The notes under the pieces were generated by a model, which saw only the letters and a program-made list of their open reading frames with translations, searched no databases and had not been told where the DNA came from. A stretch of DNA of 64,000 nt from Flavobacterium aciduliphilum. GTDB lineage: Bacteria > Bacteroidota > Bacteroidia > Flavobacteriales > Flavobacteriaceae. Within the stretch, counting starts at the first letter, position 1, and each line of letters starts with the position of its first letter. Location: the NCBI RefSeq assembly GCF_003268855.1, contig NZ_QLSZ01000001.1, forward strand, positions 321,369-385,368. Direction: 5' to 3'. Positions 1-8,306 of this stretch are shown here, in pieces. The position numbers and the translations under genes were made by a program.

Positions 1-751
1 CGGAATAGAGAAATCATACGTTGCTTTGTAAGTATCTCCGTTTGTATCGTCCATATTACTTTTGTCCTTTACAACTTGTTCCCAATAATCAAATTCGCTT
101 TCTCCATATCTTGTGCTGTCAGTGTCGGTTTCTGTTGCTCTATCTTGGCCTATCATTGCCATTATTCTGCCTAATGGGCAACCACTGGAATAAATAAGTT
201 TTGTTACCCTTTTACTCTTAAGTGCTAGTTTTGCAGCAATTGTGCTTCCTTCTGAATGCCCTGCTAACACTAATTTAGAATTGTCAACAAAGGGAAATTT
301 TTCTAAATAATCAATTACTTTCAAGTTTCGTTCTACATAATAATCAAGGAGATTCCGGCTTGAATACTCTTTTGGAATTTTTCCTGTTTTCGGGTCTTCA
401 TAAACGAAATTGCGCCCTAATGTTTTTGCATCAACAACCATTGGAATAAATGGCTTACTAATTATTGCAATGTGATAATCAATTTCTAAGCTGTCTGTTT
501 TAAATGGGAAAACACTATATGTTTTATCTCCGTATTTTTTAATGAGTGGTTGAGGCAAACTACCTTGACAAAATAGAAAAATTGGCTTTTTTTTTTAGTT
601 CATCTCCTTTCTTTGATTTTATCAAGATGTCAACTGTGTCACCTTTGTAAATTGTCTGAAAATGTCTAAAACCAAAGTCTTCAGCTTTATTTTTTTGAGC
701 AAGAACTTGGGAAGCCATAAATATTGTCAATATGTAAATTGTGGTCTTCAT
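1..751 (-). pseudogene. alpha/beta hydrolase, frameshifted in an A10 tract, 3' end beyond window
   Basis: Reading from 751, the product starts with a Sec signal peptide (MKTTIYILTIFMASQVLAQ) and runs to GDELKKK, then hits a stop at 560. The break is at a run of ten A on the coding strand (587-596). With one A fewer the frame continues without a stop to the window edge. It then encodes a hydrolase-like segment with the nucleophile elbow GHSEGS around 255-272 and a downstream SSGCPLG stretch. This fits a secreted alpha/beta hydrolase of unknown substrate. The indel may be a real mutation, a slippage-prone tract or a sequencing error; the sequence cannot decide. The C-terminus with the catalytic His lies outside the window. 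Base composition is AT-rich, as in the next gene. Confidence 0.75.
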
Positions 752-927
752 AATATTACAGTTAACTTGAATTTATATAAAATATACACCTTTTTTTTTA
801 GCTATTTCTTTCGTTTACAACTACTGCCACATTCTTGTTTTGTTTTCATTTTAGCATTGTTCAGAATGTATTTGTGTAGTAGTATGGGAACGAATTGTAA
901 ATTTGCTTCGTCGGATTATTTAGTTTT

Positions 928-1866
928 TTAATCCTCTGTTTTTTTTGTATAAAGTAAAAAACTAGGTGAAACGAGAGTACTTTTGTGTGGTTTTTTAAAA
1001 AAGCTATTTGCAAAATCGTAATTGATTAACCTATTAACATTAATTAAATCTGGTGTCATTTCTTTTGTTATATAATTTATCCCTTTTGAATAATAATCAG
1101 TTTTATTAGACAATTGAAATTCTATATTAGTTTTTTTATCTTCATCAGGATTTATTATTTTATTCTTTTCATCTTCATAATTTATTAATTGAACAGAAAC
1201 AAATAAAGGTTTATTAGGTGTAAGGTAAATTTCAGAATTTATATCTACTTCTATTCTCTTTTTTTTATTAGGATATATCAATAATGTATCCGAGGAAGAT
1301 AATACATTTCCAATCTGTAAAAATTGTTGCCCTTTTTGTGGAGATGTTTCAGTAACTTCAAAAAAATTGATTTTATATCTAGTTTTGTAGGTTATTTTAT
1401 TGATATAAAATACCATTTTATTTATTTGTACTTTTTTTGTCAAATCATTTTTAAAAATCACTCCATAAATTAAATCTTTATTTATTGGCTTACTCTGTCT
1501 ATTGACAAATCTGTTTGTTTCTCCCAAAACAATTTCATTGCTTTTTTTTGACCCTACTACTATTTCATCAAGAGATATTATCTTCTTGGATAAAAATAAG
1601 CTTGAATTAATTTTTTGTTTTGTTATTCCTAGCGTTTGATAATCAACTCTTGATAAATTAATAGAGTCAAATTCAACACCAATATTTAAATTTGTAGCTC
1701 TCTCATTTTCAGTAATCCCTTTAAAGACTACCTTGTTTTTCAAAAAAAGCGTAAAATTAACATTTTCTATAAATTCATTAGTATCTTTATCTAAAGGGAT
1801 AAAATTCTGCCCGTATATTGTAAAAGAAATTGATACAAATAAAACAAACAAGAATATTTTTTTCAT
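928..1866 (-). CDS. secreted protein with carboxypeptidase-regulatory-like N-terminal domain, function unknown
   Basis: The 312-residue product has a signal peptide (about residues 1-19, ending IYGQ). Residues ~22-105 resemble the CarboxypepD_reg-like beta-sandwich found at the N-terminus of Bacteroidota outer-membrane proteins, ending in the hallmark LDEIVV. No TonB plug or barrel follows. Residues ~105-312 form a beta-rich region I do not recognise. It is probably periplasmic or surface located. The gene stands alone in very AT-rich DNA with 176 and 162 bp spacers in which I see no other gene. It may be an orphan relative of the domain used in SusC-like proteins. No enzymatic motif is visible. 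Confidence 0.6.
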   Translation of the reverse strand: MKKIFLFVLFVSISFTIYGQNFIPLDKDTNEFIENVNFTLFLKNKVVFKGITENERATNLNIGVEFDSINLSRVDYQTLGITKQKINSSLFLSKKIISLDEIVVGSKKSNEIVLGETNRFVNRQSKPINKDLIYGVIFKNDLTKKVQINKMVFYINKITYKTRYKINFFEVTETSPQKGQQFLQIGNVLSSSDTLLIYPNKKKRIEVDINSEIYLTPNKPLFVSVQLINYEDEKNKIINPDEDKKTNIEFQLSNKTDYYSKGINYITKEMTPDLINVNRLINYDFANSFFKKPHKSTLVSPSFLLYTKKTED

Positions 1867-2028
1867 AGTTAAATAGTAAAATTGATTATAGCTTGTTTGC
1901 TATAATGTTATTTGAAGATTTTTTTTTTACATTTTCCTTTTTTGTCCTCTTCGTGTCATAGAATAACTAAACAAGGTCTTTGGATCTAGTCTAAATCTGC
2001 TCAATCTATACTCCAAACTATTATAGTT

Positions 2029-3639
2029 CTACTTCTCCAAAACCTCCATCAAAACCTTTGCTTCGGTTCCGTTGGGAAACGTAATTTTGAGTTTTTGAGC
2101 CAATGTGGGCGCGATTTGCGTAATTTCTTTACGATCGTGGGTTGCTCCTTTTTTAATTTGCCAGCCATAAAAAAGCAAGGGCACATGGGTGTCATAGCTG
2201 TAAGGAGTTCCGTGTGAGGTTCCGGTAGCGCCATATTCAATATAACCGGGTTGGTCTAAAACAACCATATCGCCATCTTGCGTGGGGTCATACCCTTTGG
2301 CAAGGGCGTTTAAATAAAAATCATTGCCCGTAGCCCCCAGAATTTCTTCTTCGGTATAGACCCGTTTTACTTGGTCTTGGGTATATAAAAAGTCTTTGAA
2401 TGCTTGTTTTACTTTAGGCAACTCTAAGCCTTTAGTTTTGAGGAGTTCTTTATTAAAAAAGAGGTTAAAGTTGGAGTAATTCAGCACCACATCTTCCCCA
2501 AAAGTATCAGTAGAAAATTTCTTTAAAGAGGCACGAATGTCTTTGGGGTCTATGTGGGTCACATTGTATTTTTTGTCGTTTAAGAATTGAGCGTTTTCTG
2601 CCCCAGCATGGTCGGCCGTAAGAAAAACCAAATAATTTCCTTTGCCCACCGTAGTATCTAAATAGTTTAAAAAATCGGCTAGTGTGGCATCCAAGCGCAG
2701 ATACGTATCTTGCAATTCCATAGATCGGGGTCCTAATGTATGCCCCACGTAATCGGTAGACGAAAAACTTACCGTAAGAAAATCGGTAGTAGCATCTTTT
2801 CCTAAATCTTCCTTCTCGATAGCTTTTTTTGCAAATTCTTCTAATAAATCGTTTCCAAAAGGTGTGGCACGCAGAATGCCAGCATCGTTTTTCTCATACA
2901 TCTCTTTTAGGTTGTAGGGAAAGACAGGTTTAGCGCCATATAACTTGCTTTCATAGGGATTGTCGTCGGGCAAACTTTCGTCATAAGTTGCCGCGGGTTT
3001 TAATAAATCCCAACCTTGATTGATGTAGGTCATATAATGCTTTTCTGCATTGAATTGGGTCACCCAATCGGGCAACGTTGCGCCATAAAACGTACTAGAA
3101 ATGAAGGCACCTGTCTTGCTGTACCAAAATGCCCCATTGGCAAAATGTCCTGCGGGAAGAATAGCCCCTCGGTCTTTTAGGCTTACTCCTATAACCTTTC
3201 CTCTAAAATTGGTGGCTAAGCGCAGTTCATCTGTAATGGTGGTCGCTAAGAGGTTCTTGGGCGACATCTCCCCTTCTGCTTTTGTGCCGTCTCCCACGGT
3301 TTGCACGGAAGCATCATCGGTACAATACCTTTCTTTTCCTAGTTTTCTACTAAACCATTCATTGCCCACAATACCATGTATGGCAGGCGTAGTACCCGTA
3401 TATATGGAAGCATGACCCGGTCCTGTATAAGTAGGCATATAGTTGTAATGCACATTATGAAAAACATAGCCGTCTTCGATCAATCGCTTGAATCCTTTAT
3501 CGGAAAAATCGTTCGAAAAACGGTATAGGTACTCCATTTTCATTTGGTCGACTACGATGCCTACGACCAATTTGGGACGTTCTTGTGCTTGGTTGACCCA
3601 CACACACGCCAACAAAAGAAAGCTAACCATTTTTTTCAT
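2029..3639 (-). CDS. pafA: PafA-type alkaline phosphatase
   Basis: This 536-residue periplasmic phosphomonoesterase belongs to the alkaline phosphatase superfamily and resembles Elizabethkingia PafA. A signal peptide (1-19, ending NQAQ) precedes the metal-binding VVDQM segment. The nucleophile is Thr72 in PTYTGPGHASIYTG. Asn93 (VGNEW) and the pair Lys155/Arg157 (LKDRGAILPAGH) match the phosphate-contacting residues known for PafA. DHAG and GTSHGTPYSYDTHVPL carry the C-terminal metal ligands. Its product would be inorganic phosphate released from extracellular monoesters. The start codon overlaps the stop of the upstream fabK-like gene by ATGA, so the two are probably translationally coupled, although no functional link is evident. 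Confidence 0.88.
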   Translation of the reverse strand: MKKMVSFLLLACVWVNQAQERPKLVVGIVVDQMKMEYLYRFSNDFSDKGFKRLIEDGYVFHNVHYNYMPTYTGPGHASIYTGTTPAIHGIVGNEWFSRKLGKERYCTDDASVQTVGDGTKAEGEMSPKNLLATTITDELRLATNFRGKVIGVSLKDRGAILPAGHFANGAFWYSKTGAFISSTFYGATLPDWVTQFNAEKHYMTYINQGWDLLKPAATYDESLPDDNPYESKLYGAKPVFPYNLKEMYEKNDAGILRATPFGNDLLEEFAKKAIEKEDLGKDATTDFLTVSFSSTDYVGHTLGPRSMELQDTYLRLDATLADFLNYLDTTVGKGNYLVFLTADHAGAENAQFLNDKKYNVTHIDPKDIRASLKKFSTDTFGEDVVLNYSNFNLFFNKELLKTKGLELPKVKQAFKDFLYTQDQVKRVYTEEEILGATGNDFYLNALAKGYDPTQDGDMVVLDQPGYIEYGATGTSHGTPYSYDTHVPLLFYGWQIKKGATHDRKEITQIAPTLAQKLKITFPNGTEAKVLMEVLEK

Positions 3640-4574
3640 AAACTACTGATTTGTTGTTTTGCTAATTCAAATTCGGCGATAATTTCTTTGATGATATCCT
3701 CTACTGGTTTGATTTCGTGGATTAATCCAGCTATTTGACCTATTTCCAATTCGCCTTCTACCAAATCGCCTTCAAACATGCCTCGTTTGGCGCGGCGTTT
3801 TCCTAAAAGGGACTCTAAATCTTCTTTCGACGGACATTGAGCGTATAAGGCTTGCACATCATTATAGAATTTATTTTTAATCAATCGCACAGGCGCTAGT
3901 TCTTTTAAAGTCAATTGCGTATCCCCCTCACCTGTTTCTAGTACGGTGTTCTTAAAATTTTCATGTGCCGAACTTTCTACAGAGGCTACAAAACGGCTTC
4001 CCATTTGCACCCCATCAGCTCCCAAAACTAGGGCTGCTAGCATGCCTCGTCCCGTAGCAATACCTCCCGCAGCAATAAGAGGAATGTTTATTTTTTCTTT
4101 TACCATTGGAAGTAACGTGAAGGTGGTGGTTTCCTCTCGTCCGTTGTGTCCCCCGGCTTCAAAGCCTTCGGCAACTACGGCATCTACACCCGCTTCTTGG
4201 GCTTTTAAAGCAAATTTAGAACTGCTCACTACATGCACTACTGTGATGCCTTTTTCTTTTAAAAATGACGTCCATGTTTTCGGATTTCCCGCAGAAGTAA
4301 AAACAATCTTCACGCCCTCTTCAATGATAATGTTGATGATTTCTTCCACATTGGGATACAACATAGGAATGTTTACTCCGAAGGGTTTATCGGTGGCTTT
4401 CTTGCATTTTTGAATATGTTCGCGTAAAACATCGGGATACATTGACCCCGCACCTATTAATCCAAGACCGCCTGCATTACTCACCGCACTTGCGAGTTTA
4501 TAACCACTATTCCAAATCATTCCGCCTTGAATAATAGGATATTGTATTTTGAAAAGTTGTGTGATTTTGTTCAT
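3636..4574 (-). CDS. FabK-like enoyl-ACP reductase / nitronate monooxygenase family flavoprotein
   Basis: A 312-residue FMN-dependent TIM-barrel protein. IIQGGM near the N-terminus, the FEAGGHNG loop, PLIAAGGIATG and GADGVQMGSRF (phosphate/FMN binding) are the family hallmarks. The family contains both the enoyl-ACP reductase FabK and nitronate monooxygenase; Bacteroidota homologues of this length are annotated either way and sequence alone does not settle it. It is cytoplasmic, without a signal peptide. It lies 11 bp downstream of the subtilase gene and overlaps pafA by 4 bases (ATGA). Confidence 0.75.
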   Translation of the reverse strand: MNKITQLFKIQYPIIQGGMIWNSGYKLASAVSNAGGLGLIGAGSMYPDVLREHIQKCKKATDKPFGVNIPMLYPNVEEIINIIIEEGVKIVFTSAGNPKTWTSFLKEKGITVVHVVSSSKFALKAQEAGVDAVVAEGFEAGGHNGREETTTFTLLPMVKEKINIPLIAAGGIATGRGMLAALVLGADGVQMGSRFVASVESSAHENFKNTVLETGEGDTQLTLKELAPVRLIKNKFYNDVQALYAQCPSKEDLESLLGKRRAKRGMFEGDLVEGELEIGQIAGLIHEIKPVEDIIKEIIAEFELAKQQISSL

Positions 4575-4585
4575 AGAGGTGTGCT

Positions 4586-6199
4586 TTATTTTTTTATAAT
4601 TTTACCCGTCTGTGTGCTTCTTGCACTTTCAATTTTGTATAAATAAACCCCTGTATTCCAAGAATCAACAGCAATCGTGCGCTGTGTTGTGAGGGTTTCT
4701 TGATATACTAATTGGCCAAGAGTATTGTAGCATGTGAAAGTTGCGGCACTAATTTCTTCGGGCCATGAAACGGTAATGTCATGCTCTGCTGGGTTAGGAG
4801 TTATTAGAAATGAATTGGTTTCGTGTTGTTCTGATACAGTCAACAAAGCTGTTGTTAGGGCTTGTTGAAAATTAGGAATACCATAGCCATATAAAGTATC
4901 GGGATTGGAGTACCTATCGGCCGATTGTTTTACAAAATCAATTACTTGTTGATTGGATAATTGTGGTACAGCTTGCCAAAAACTTGCAATCATTCCAGCC
5001 ATAACGGGACACGAAAACGAAGTTCCACTCGCAGTCATGATGTTTCCTGAAGTGTCAGATACAGTTGTAGCATATCCTTTTGCCATGACATCGGGTTTGA
5101 TGCGTCCATCATAACTAGGTCCTACCGAGCTAAATGGAGCATAATTTCGGACACTGTCTACCGCTCCTACAGCTAAAACGTGAGTCGCTTCAGCAGGAAC
5201 CCCTATATGTGGTTCATCAGATCCACCATCATTTCCTGCACTTGCAACCACAATCATTCCTTTGCTAAAAGCCATATTGGCTCCTTTAGACGCAAACGCT
5301 TCATTTCCCGTCATGTCGGCATAAGTATGCCCATAGTTTGGATTATCAAAGGCAAAATAACCTAAAGAAGTCGAAATAATATCGGCTCCCACTCTATCAG
5401 CTTGTTCTGCGGCTTGAACCCAGTAACTTTCTTCTACGGGATTTTCACTATTCACATCTTCTGTTATGTATAAATAATAATCGGCATCAGGTGCTGTCCC
5501 TACCAATTGTCCGTCAACATAACCTGCCATACAAGACAATGTCATGGTGCCGTGATTGTGTGTAGAAAAAACGTCTGTAGTTCCTGCTACAAAATTATAC
5601 CCCCCTAAATAGTGTCCTTGTGTAAACATTCTGCTAAACGGACTAATCGTATTTACACCTATAAATCCAGCATCTAATACGGCAATAATTTTTCCACTTC
5701 CTGTATCGTTGGCCTGATGCAAATATTGTCCGTTCATCATTTCAATTTGGTTGGCCGAATTGCCATAATTGAAACTCGTTTGCACTTCCATAGTTTTATG
5801 AAACGGTTTGACACTAGGGACGTGAGTGGCCATTTTTAGATTTAATGAATTATCAGCATAATGAATATGATGGACAAAAGGAAAAGTCAATACGTTTTGA
5901 ATATCAGAATACGCTCCTCGAACATGCACGCAATTGAACCATTTTGACTGTGCCATTATCGTAACTCCTGGTGCCGTGGCCAACTGTGTAATATAAGACG
6001 ATTCGATGGGAGCATCGGTATCGTTTAGAGCCATACCTTGGGCTTGTCTTCTGTCGAGCGCTCGCTGACTTAATTCGCCCAACGGATTATCAAAAAAAGC
6101 TTGTACATTAGGCTTGTCATTAAAATACACCCAAGCGTCTTCTTGAGCCCAAACCATTTGAACCAGTCCTAAAACTACAATGACAACTATTTTTCTCAT
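4586..6199 (-). CDS. S8 family serine peptidase with T9SS sorting domain
   Basis: A 537-residue secreted subtilase. A signal peptide (1-19, VWAQ) is followed by a propeptide-like region of ~140 residues. The catalytic triad is visible: Asp176 (AVLDAGFIG), His216 (THNHGTMT) and Ser394 (GTSFSCPVMAG), with the oxyanion Asn323 in ASAGNDGG. Residues ~463-537 (TPNPAEHDITV through TGVYLYKIESA to KIIKK) form a type A T9SS C-terminal domain. The enzyme should therefore cross the outer membrane by type IX secretion and be attached to or released from the cell surface. It is likely a degradative protease. It is 26 bp downstream of mnmA on the same strand. Confidence 0.9.
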   Translation of the reverse strand: MRKIVVIVVLGLVQMVWAQEDAWVYFNDKPNVQAFFDNPLGELSQRALDRRQAQGMALNDTDAPIESSYITQLATAPGVTIMAQSKWFNCVHVRGAYSDIQNVLTFPFVHHIHYADNSLNLKMATHVPSVKPFHKTMEVQTSFNYGNSANQIEMMNGQYLHQANDTGSGKIIAVLDAGFIGVNTISPFSRMFTQGHYLGGYNFVAGTTDVFSTHNHGTMTLSCMAGYVDGQLVGTAPDADYYLYITEDVNSENPVEESYWVQAAEQADRVGADIISTSLGYFAFDNPNYGHTYADMTGNEAFASKGANMAFSKGMIVVASAGNDGGSDEPHIGVPAEATHVLAVGAVDSVRNYAPFSSVGPSYDGRIKPDVMAKGYATTVSDTSGNIMTASGTSFSCPVMAGMIASFWQAVPQLSNQQVIDFVKQSADRYSNPDTLYGYGIPNFQQALTTALLTVSEQHETNSFLITPNPAEHDITVSWPEEISAATFTCYNTLGQLVYQETLTTQRTIAVDSWNTGVYLYKIESARSTQTGKIIKK

Positions 6200-6224
6200 A
6201 TTAAAACTTTTAAGAACTGCTAAA

Positions 6225-7412
6225 TTACGAAATTACTCCAGACCCAACCAATTCTTCTCCAATATTCCATGCTACGAATTGTCCCTCAGTTATCGCCGAT
6301 TGAGGCTCATCAAACTGCACATACAATCCACTTTCAAATTGGTATAACGTGGCTTTTTGAAGTTCTTGACGGTATCGAATACGTGCACGTACTTCTAGTG
6401 TTTGCCCATTTTCAAGTCTTAAATCTTGACGTATCCAATGCACCTCTGAAGGTTGTACCCGCAATGTTCTTCTGTATAATCCTAGATGCAAATGCCCTTG
6501 TCCTGTATAAATAGCGTTGGTGGCTATGTCGGTCGCAATGATAAACAACGGTTCTTTTGTTCCACCCACATTAAGTCCTTTTCTTTGCCCAATGGTATAA
6601 TAATGTGCCCCTTGATGGGTGCCTACTTTTTTTCCATCGGCTGGAGTATATTGAATTGGAGTGGCTTCAAACTGCAACGCTTCTTCTTTTGAATTAAAAG
6701 TAGGGAGCTTTTGTTGGTATTTTTCACACGAAGCTGGAATTTCATAGATAAATCCCTCTTTAGGCTGTAATTGTTGTTGCAGAAATTCGGGTAACCTTAC
6801 TTTTCCAATAAAACAAAGCCCTTGCGAGTCTTTCTTCTCGGCGGTAACCAATTCCATTCGAGTAGCGATTTCTCTAACTTCAGGTTTGGTTAACGCTCCT
6901 ATAGGAAATAGGGCTTTTGCTAATTGTTCTTGAGCTAATTGACATAAAAAATAAGATTGATCTTTATTCCCATCTTTTCCAGCCAACAATTGGTATACAG
7001 GTTTTCCGTCGACTTCAATTTCGCCTTTTCTGCAATAGTGACCAGTGGCAACATAATCAGCTCCCAAACTCAATGCGATTTTCATAAATACATCAAATTT
7101 GATTTCGCGATTGCATAACACATCCGGATTAGGAGTACGTCCTTTTTCATATTCGTTGAACATATAGTCAACGATTTTCTCTTTGTATTGCTCACTCAAA
7201 TCGATAGTTTGAAAAGGAATTCCTAGCTTTTCTGCTACCAAAAGGGCATCGTTACTGTCTTCCAACCATGGACATTCCGAAGAAATGGTTACCGACTCAT
7301 CGTGCCAATTTTTCATAAAAAGACCTATGACATCATACCCTTGCTCTTTTAAAAGATAGGCTGCTATACTCGAATCAACCCCTCCAGAAAGTCCAACTAC
7401 AACACGTTTCAT
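6225..7412 (-). CDS. mnmA: tRNA-specific 2-thiouridylase MnmA
   Basis: This 395-residue enzyme installs the 2-thio group on U34 of Lys, Glu and Gln tRNAs using ATP and a sulfur relay. The PP-loop GLSGGVDSS (residues 7-15) is at the N-terminus. Cys100 (DVLCNRE) and Cys200 (GLCFIGK) are the catalytic pair. The tRNA-binding central domain (GHYCRK, KDQSYFL) and the C-terminal beta-barrel are present, and the length is normal. The ATG start abuts the conserved [11 protein letters not shown] sequence. A hairpin at 7454-7487 separates it from the upstream gene, so it probably has its own promoter. Confidence 0.95.
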   Translation of the reverse strand: MKRVVVGLSGGVDSSIAAYLLKEQGYDVIGLFMKNWHDESVTISSECPWLEDSNDALLVAEKLGIPFQTIDLSEQYKEKIVDYMFNEYEKGRTPNPDVLCNREIKFDVFMKIALSLGADYVATGHYCRKGEIEVDGKPVYQLLAGKDGNKDQSYFLCQLAQEQLAKALFPIGALTKPEVREIATRMELVTAEKKDSQGLCFIGKVRLPEFLQQQLQPKEGFIYEIPASCEKYQQKLPTFNSKEEALQFEATPIQYTPADGKKVGTHQGAHYYTIGQRKGLNVGGTKEPLFIIATDIATNAIYTGQGHLHLGLYRRTLRVQPSEVHWIRQDLRLENGQTLEVRARIRYRQELQKATLYQFESGLYVQFDEPQSAITEGQFVAWNIGEELVGSGVIS

Positions 7413-7453
7413 GACTCAATTATTTATTTGCAAAATTACATCAAATAATAAAA

Positions 7454-7487
7454 AAAAGTATATGCTTTGAGGGAAACATATACTTTT
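7454..7487 (-). terminator. hairpin terminator after the MORN-type gene
   Basis: An 11-bp perfect stem (AAAAGTATATG / CATATACTTTT) with a 12-base loop lies between the stop of the upstream minus-strand gene and mnmA. The stem ends in an A/T run that gives U residues on the minus strand. Confidence 0.65.
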
Positions 7488-7507
7488 AAAATTGGGTTTC
7501 TTATTTT

Positions 7508-8221
7508 TTATCGGTCTTCTGGTCTCGTAATGGGCTTTTTGATAAACTTTCTAACTTTTTGTTTAGACATGTTGGTTTTTAATAGAACCCCTTTTTCATT
7601 AATCATTTCCCAAATGCCTTCTTTTTTGCCTTTTATAAACATTCCTTTAGCCACGACTTTATTTTCTGGACTTTTAAAAATGGCTAATCCATCAAATTCC
7701 CCATTTTTATAGAGGCTCTCTTCAAGTATTACTCCCGTTTCGGTGTATTTTTTATAAATCCCGTCCCGTTTTCCATCCATATAATTAGCCTCCTCAGCTA
7801 TTTTACCACTGGGGTAATACACTTTTCGCAAGCCGTTAAGTTTGCCATTGCTGTAAAGTTCCAACGTCATTATCTGCTTGGAATCTTCATGGTAGTATTT
7901 CCATTCGCCTTCATACAATTTATTAACCAACTTTCCTTCACTTACTTTATTCCCTTTTTGATTGTAAAAAATAGTATAACAAGAATTGTCTTTTGGATTA
8001 AATTCTCTTGTGGCAATCACAGTTCCTGCTTTGGTATCGTCAAAAAATTTAAACATTCCTGTTTCCTTACCGTGAACAAAAGTCCCTTCATATCGTGGCC
8101 GTTTAGATTCTTCATAAACCCCTTTCCAAATCCCATCTTTTTTCCCATCGACATCAAGCTTATTAATGTCTTGTGCAATAGAAATTATAGGGATAAACAG
8201 TCCTAAAATAATATATTTCAT
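7508..8221 (-). CDS. secreted MORN/YwqK-type repeat protein
   Basis: A 237-residue protein with a short signal peptide (ends SIAQ). The rest consists of repeated units of the form GxxxGxxxxYxxxG, for example NGKLNGLRKVYYPSGKIAE and DGKRDGIYKKYTETG. These match the MORN-like repeat family often named YwqK antitoxin-like. The name does not imply a toxin-antitoxin role and no toxin gene is adjacent. It is likely a periplasmic or surface beta-repeat protein of unknown function. It is followed by a hairpin terminator and preceded by yidC, which ends in its own terminator. Confidence 0.65.
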   Translation of the reverse strand: MKYIILGLFIPIISIAQDINKLDVDGKKDGIWKGVYEESKRPRYEGTFVHGKETGMFKFFDDTKAGTVIATREFNPKDNSCYTIFYNQKGNKVSEGKLVNKLYEGEWKYYHEDSKQIMTLELYSNGKLNGLRKVYYPSGKIAEEANYMDGKRDGIYKKYTETGVILEESLYKNGEFDGLAIFKSPENKVVAKGMFIKGKKEGIWEMINEKGVLLKTNMSKQKVRKFIKKPITRPEDR

Positions 8222-8270
8222 ACAATGTATTTTGTTAGATAACTCAATTTTTAATTCATTATTGTTTTAT

Positions 8271-8306
8271 AAAACAAAAGCCATCATTACTGACGGCCTT
8301 TTGGTT
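8271..8306 (-). terminator. terminator downstream of yidC
   Basis: The complementary arms AAAACAAAAGCCATCA and TGACGGCCTTTTGGTTTT form an imperfect long stem right at the yidC stop codon, with A/T runs on both sides. Confidence 0.6.

Noticed and set aside
662-931. 89-residue plus-strand frame
   Set aside because: It overlaps the start of the hydrolase gene and the AT-rich spacer, has low-complexity Phe-rich composition and no recognisable domain.
2049-2240. 63-residue minus-strand frame inside pafA
   Set aside because: It is a shadow of the pafA coding sequence in another frame, which encodes conserved metal-binding motifs.
7508-8221. Toxin-antitoxin system based on the YwqK name
   Set aside because: The protein is a secreted MORN-like repeat protein and there is no toxin gene next to it.
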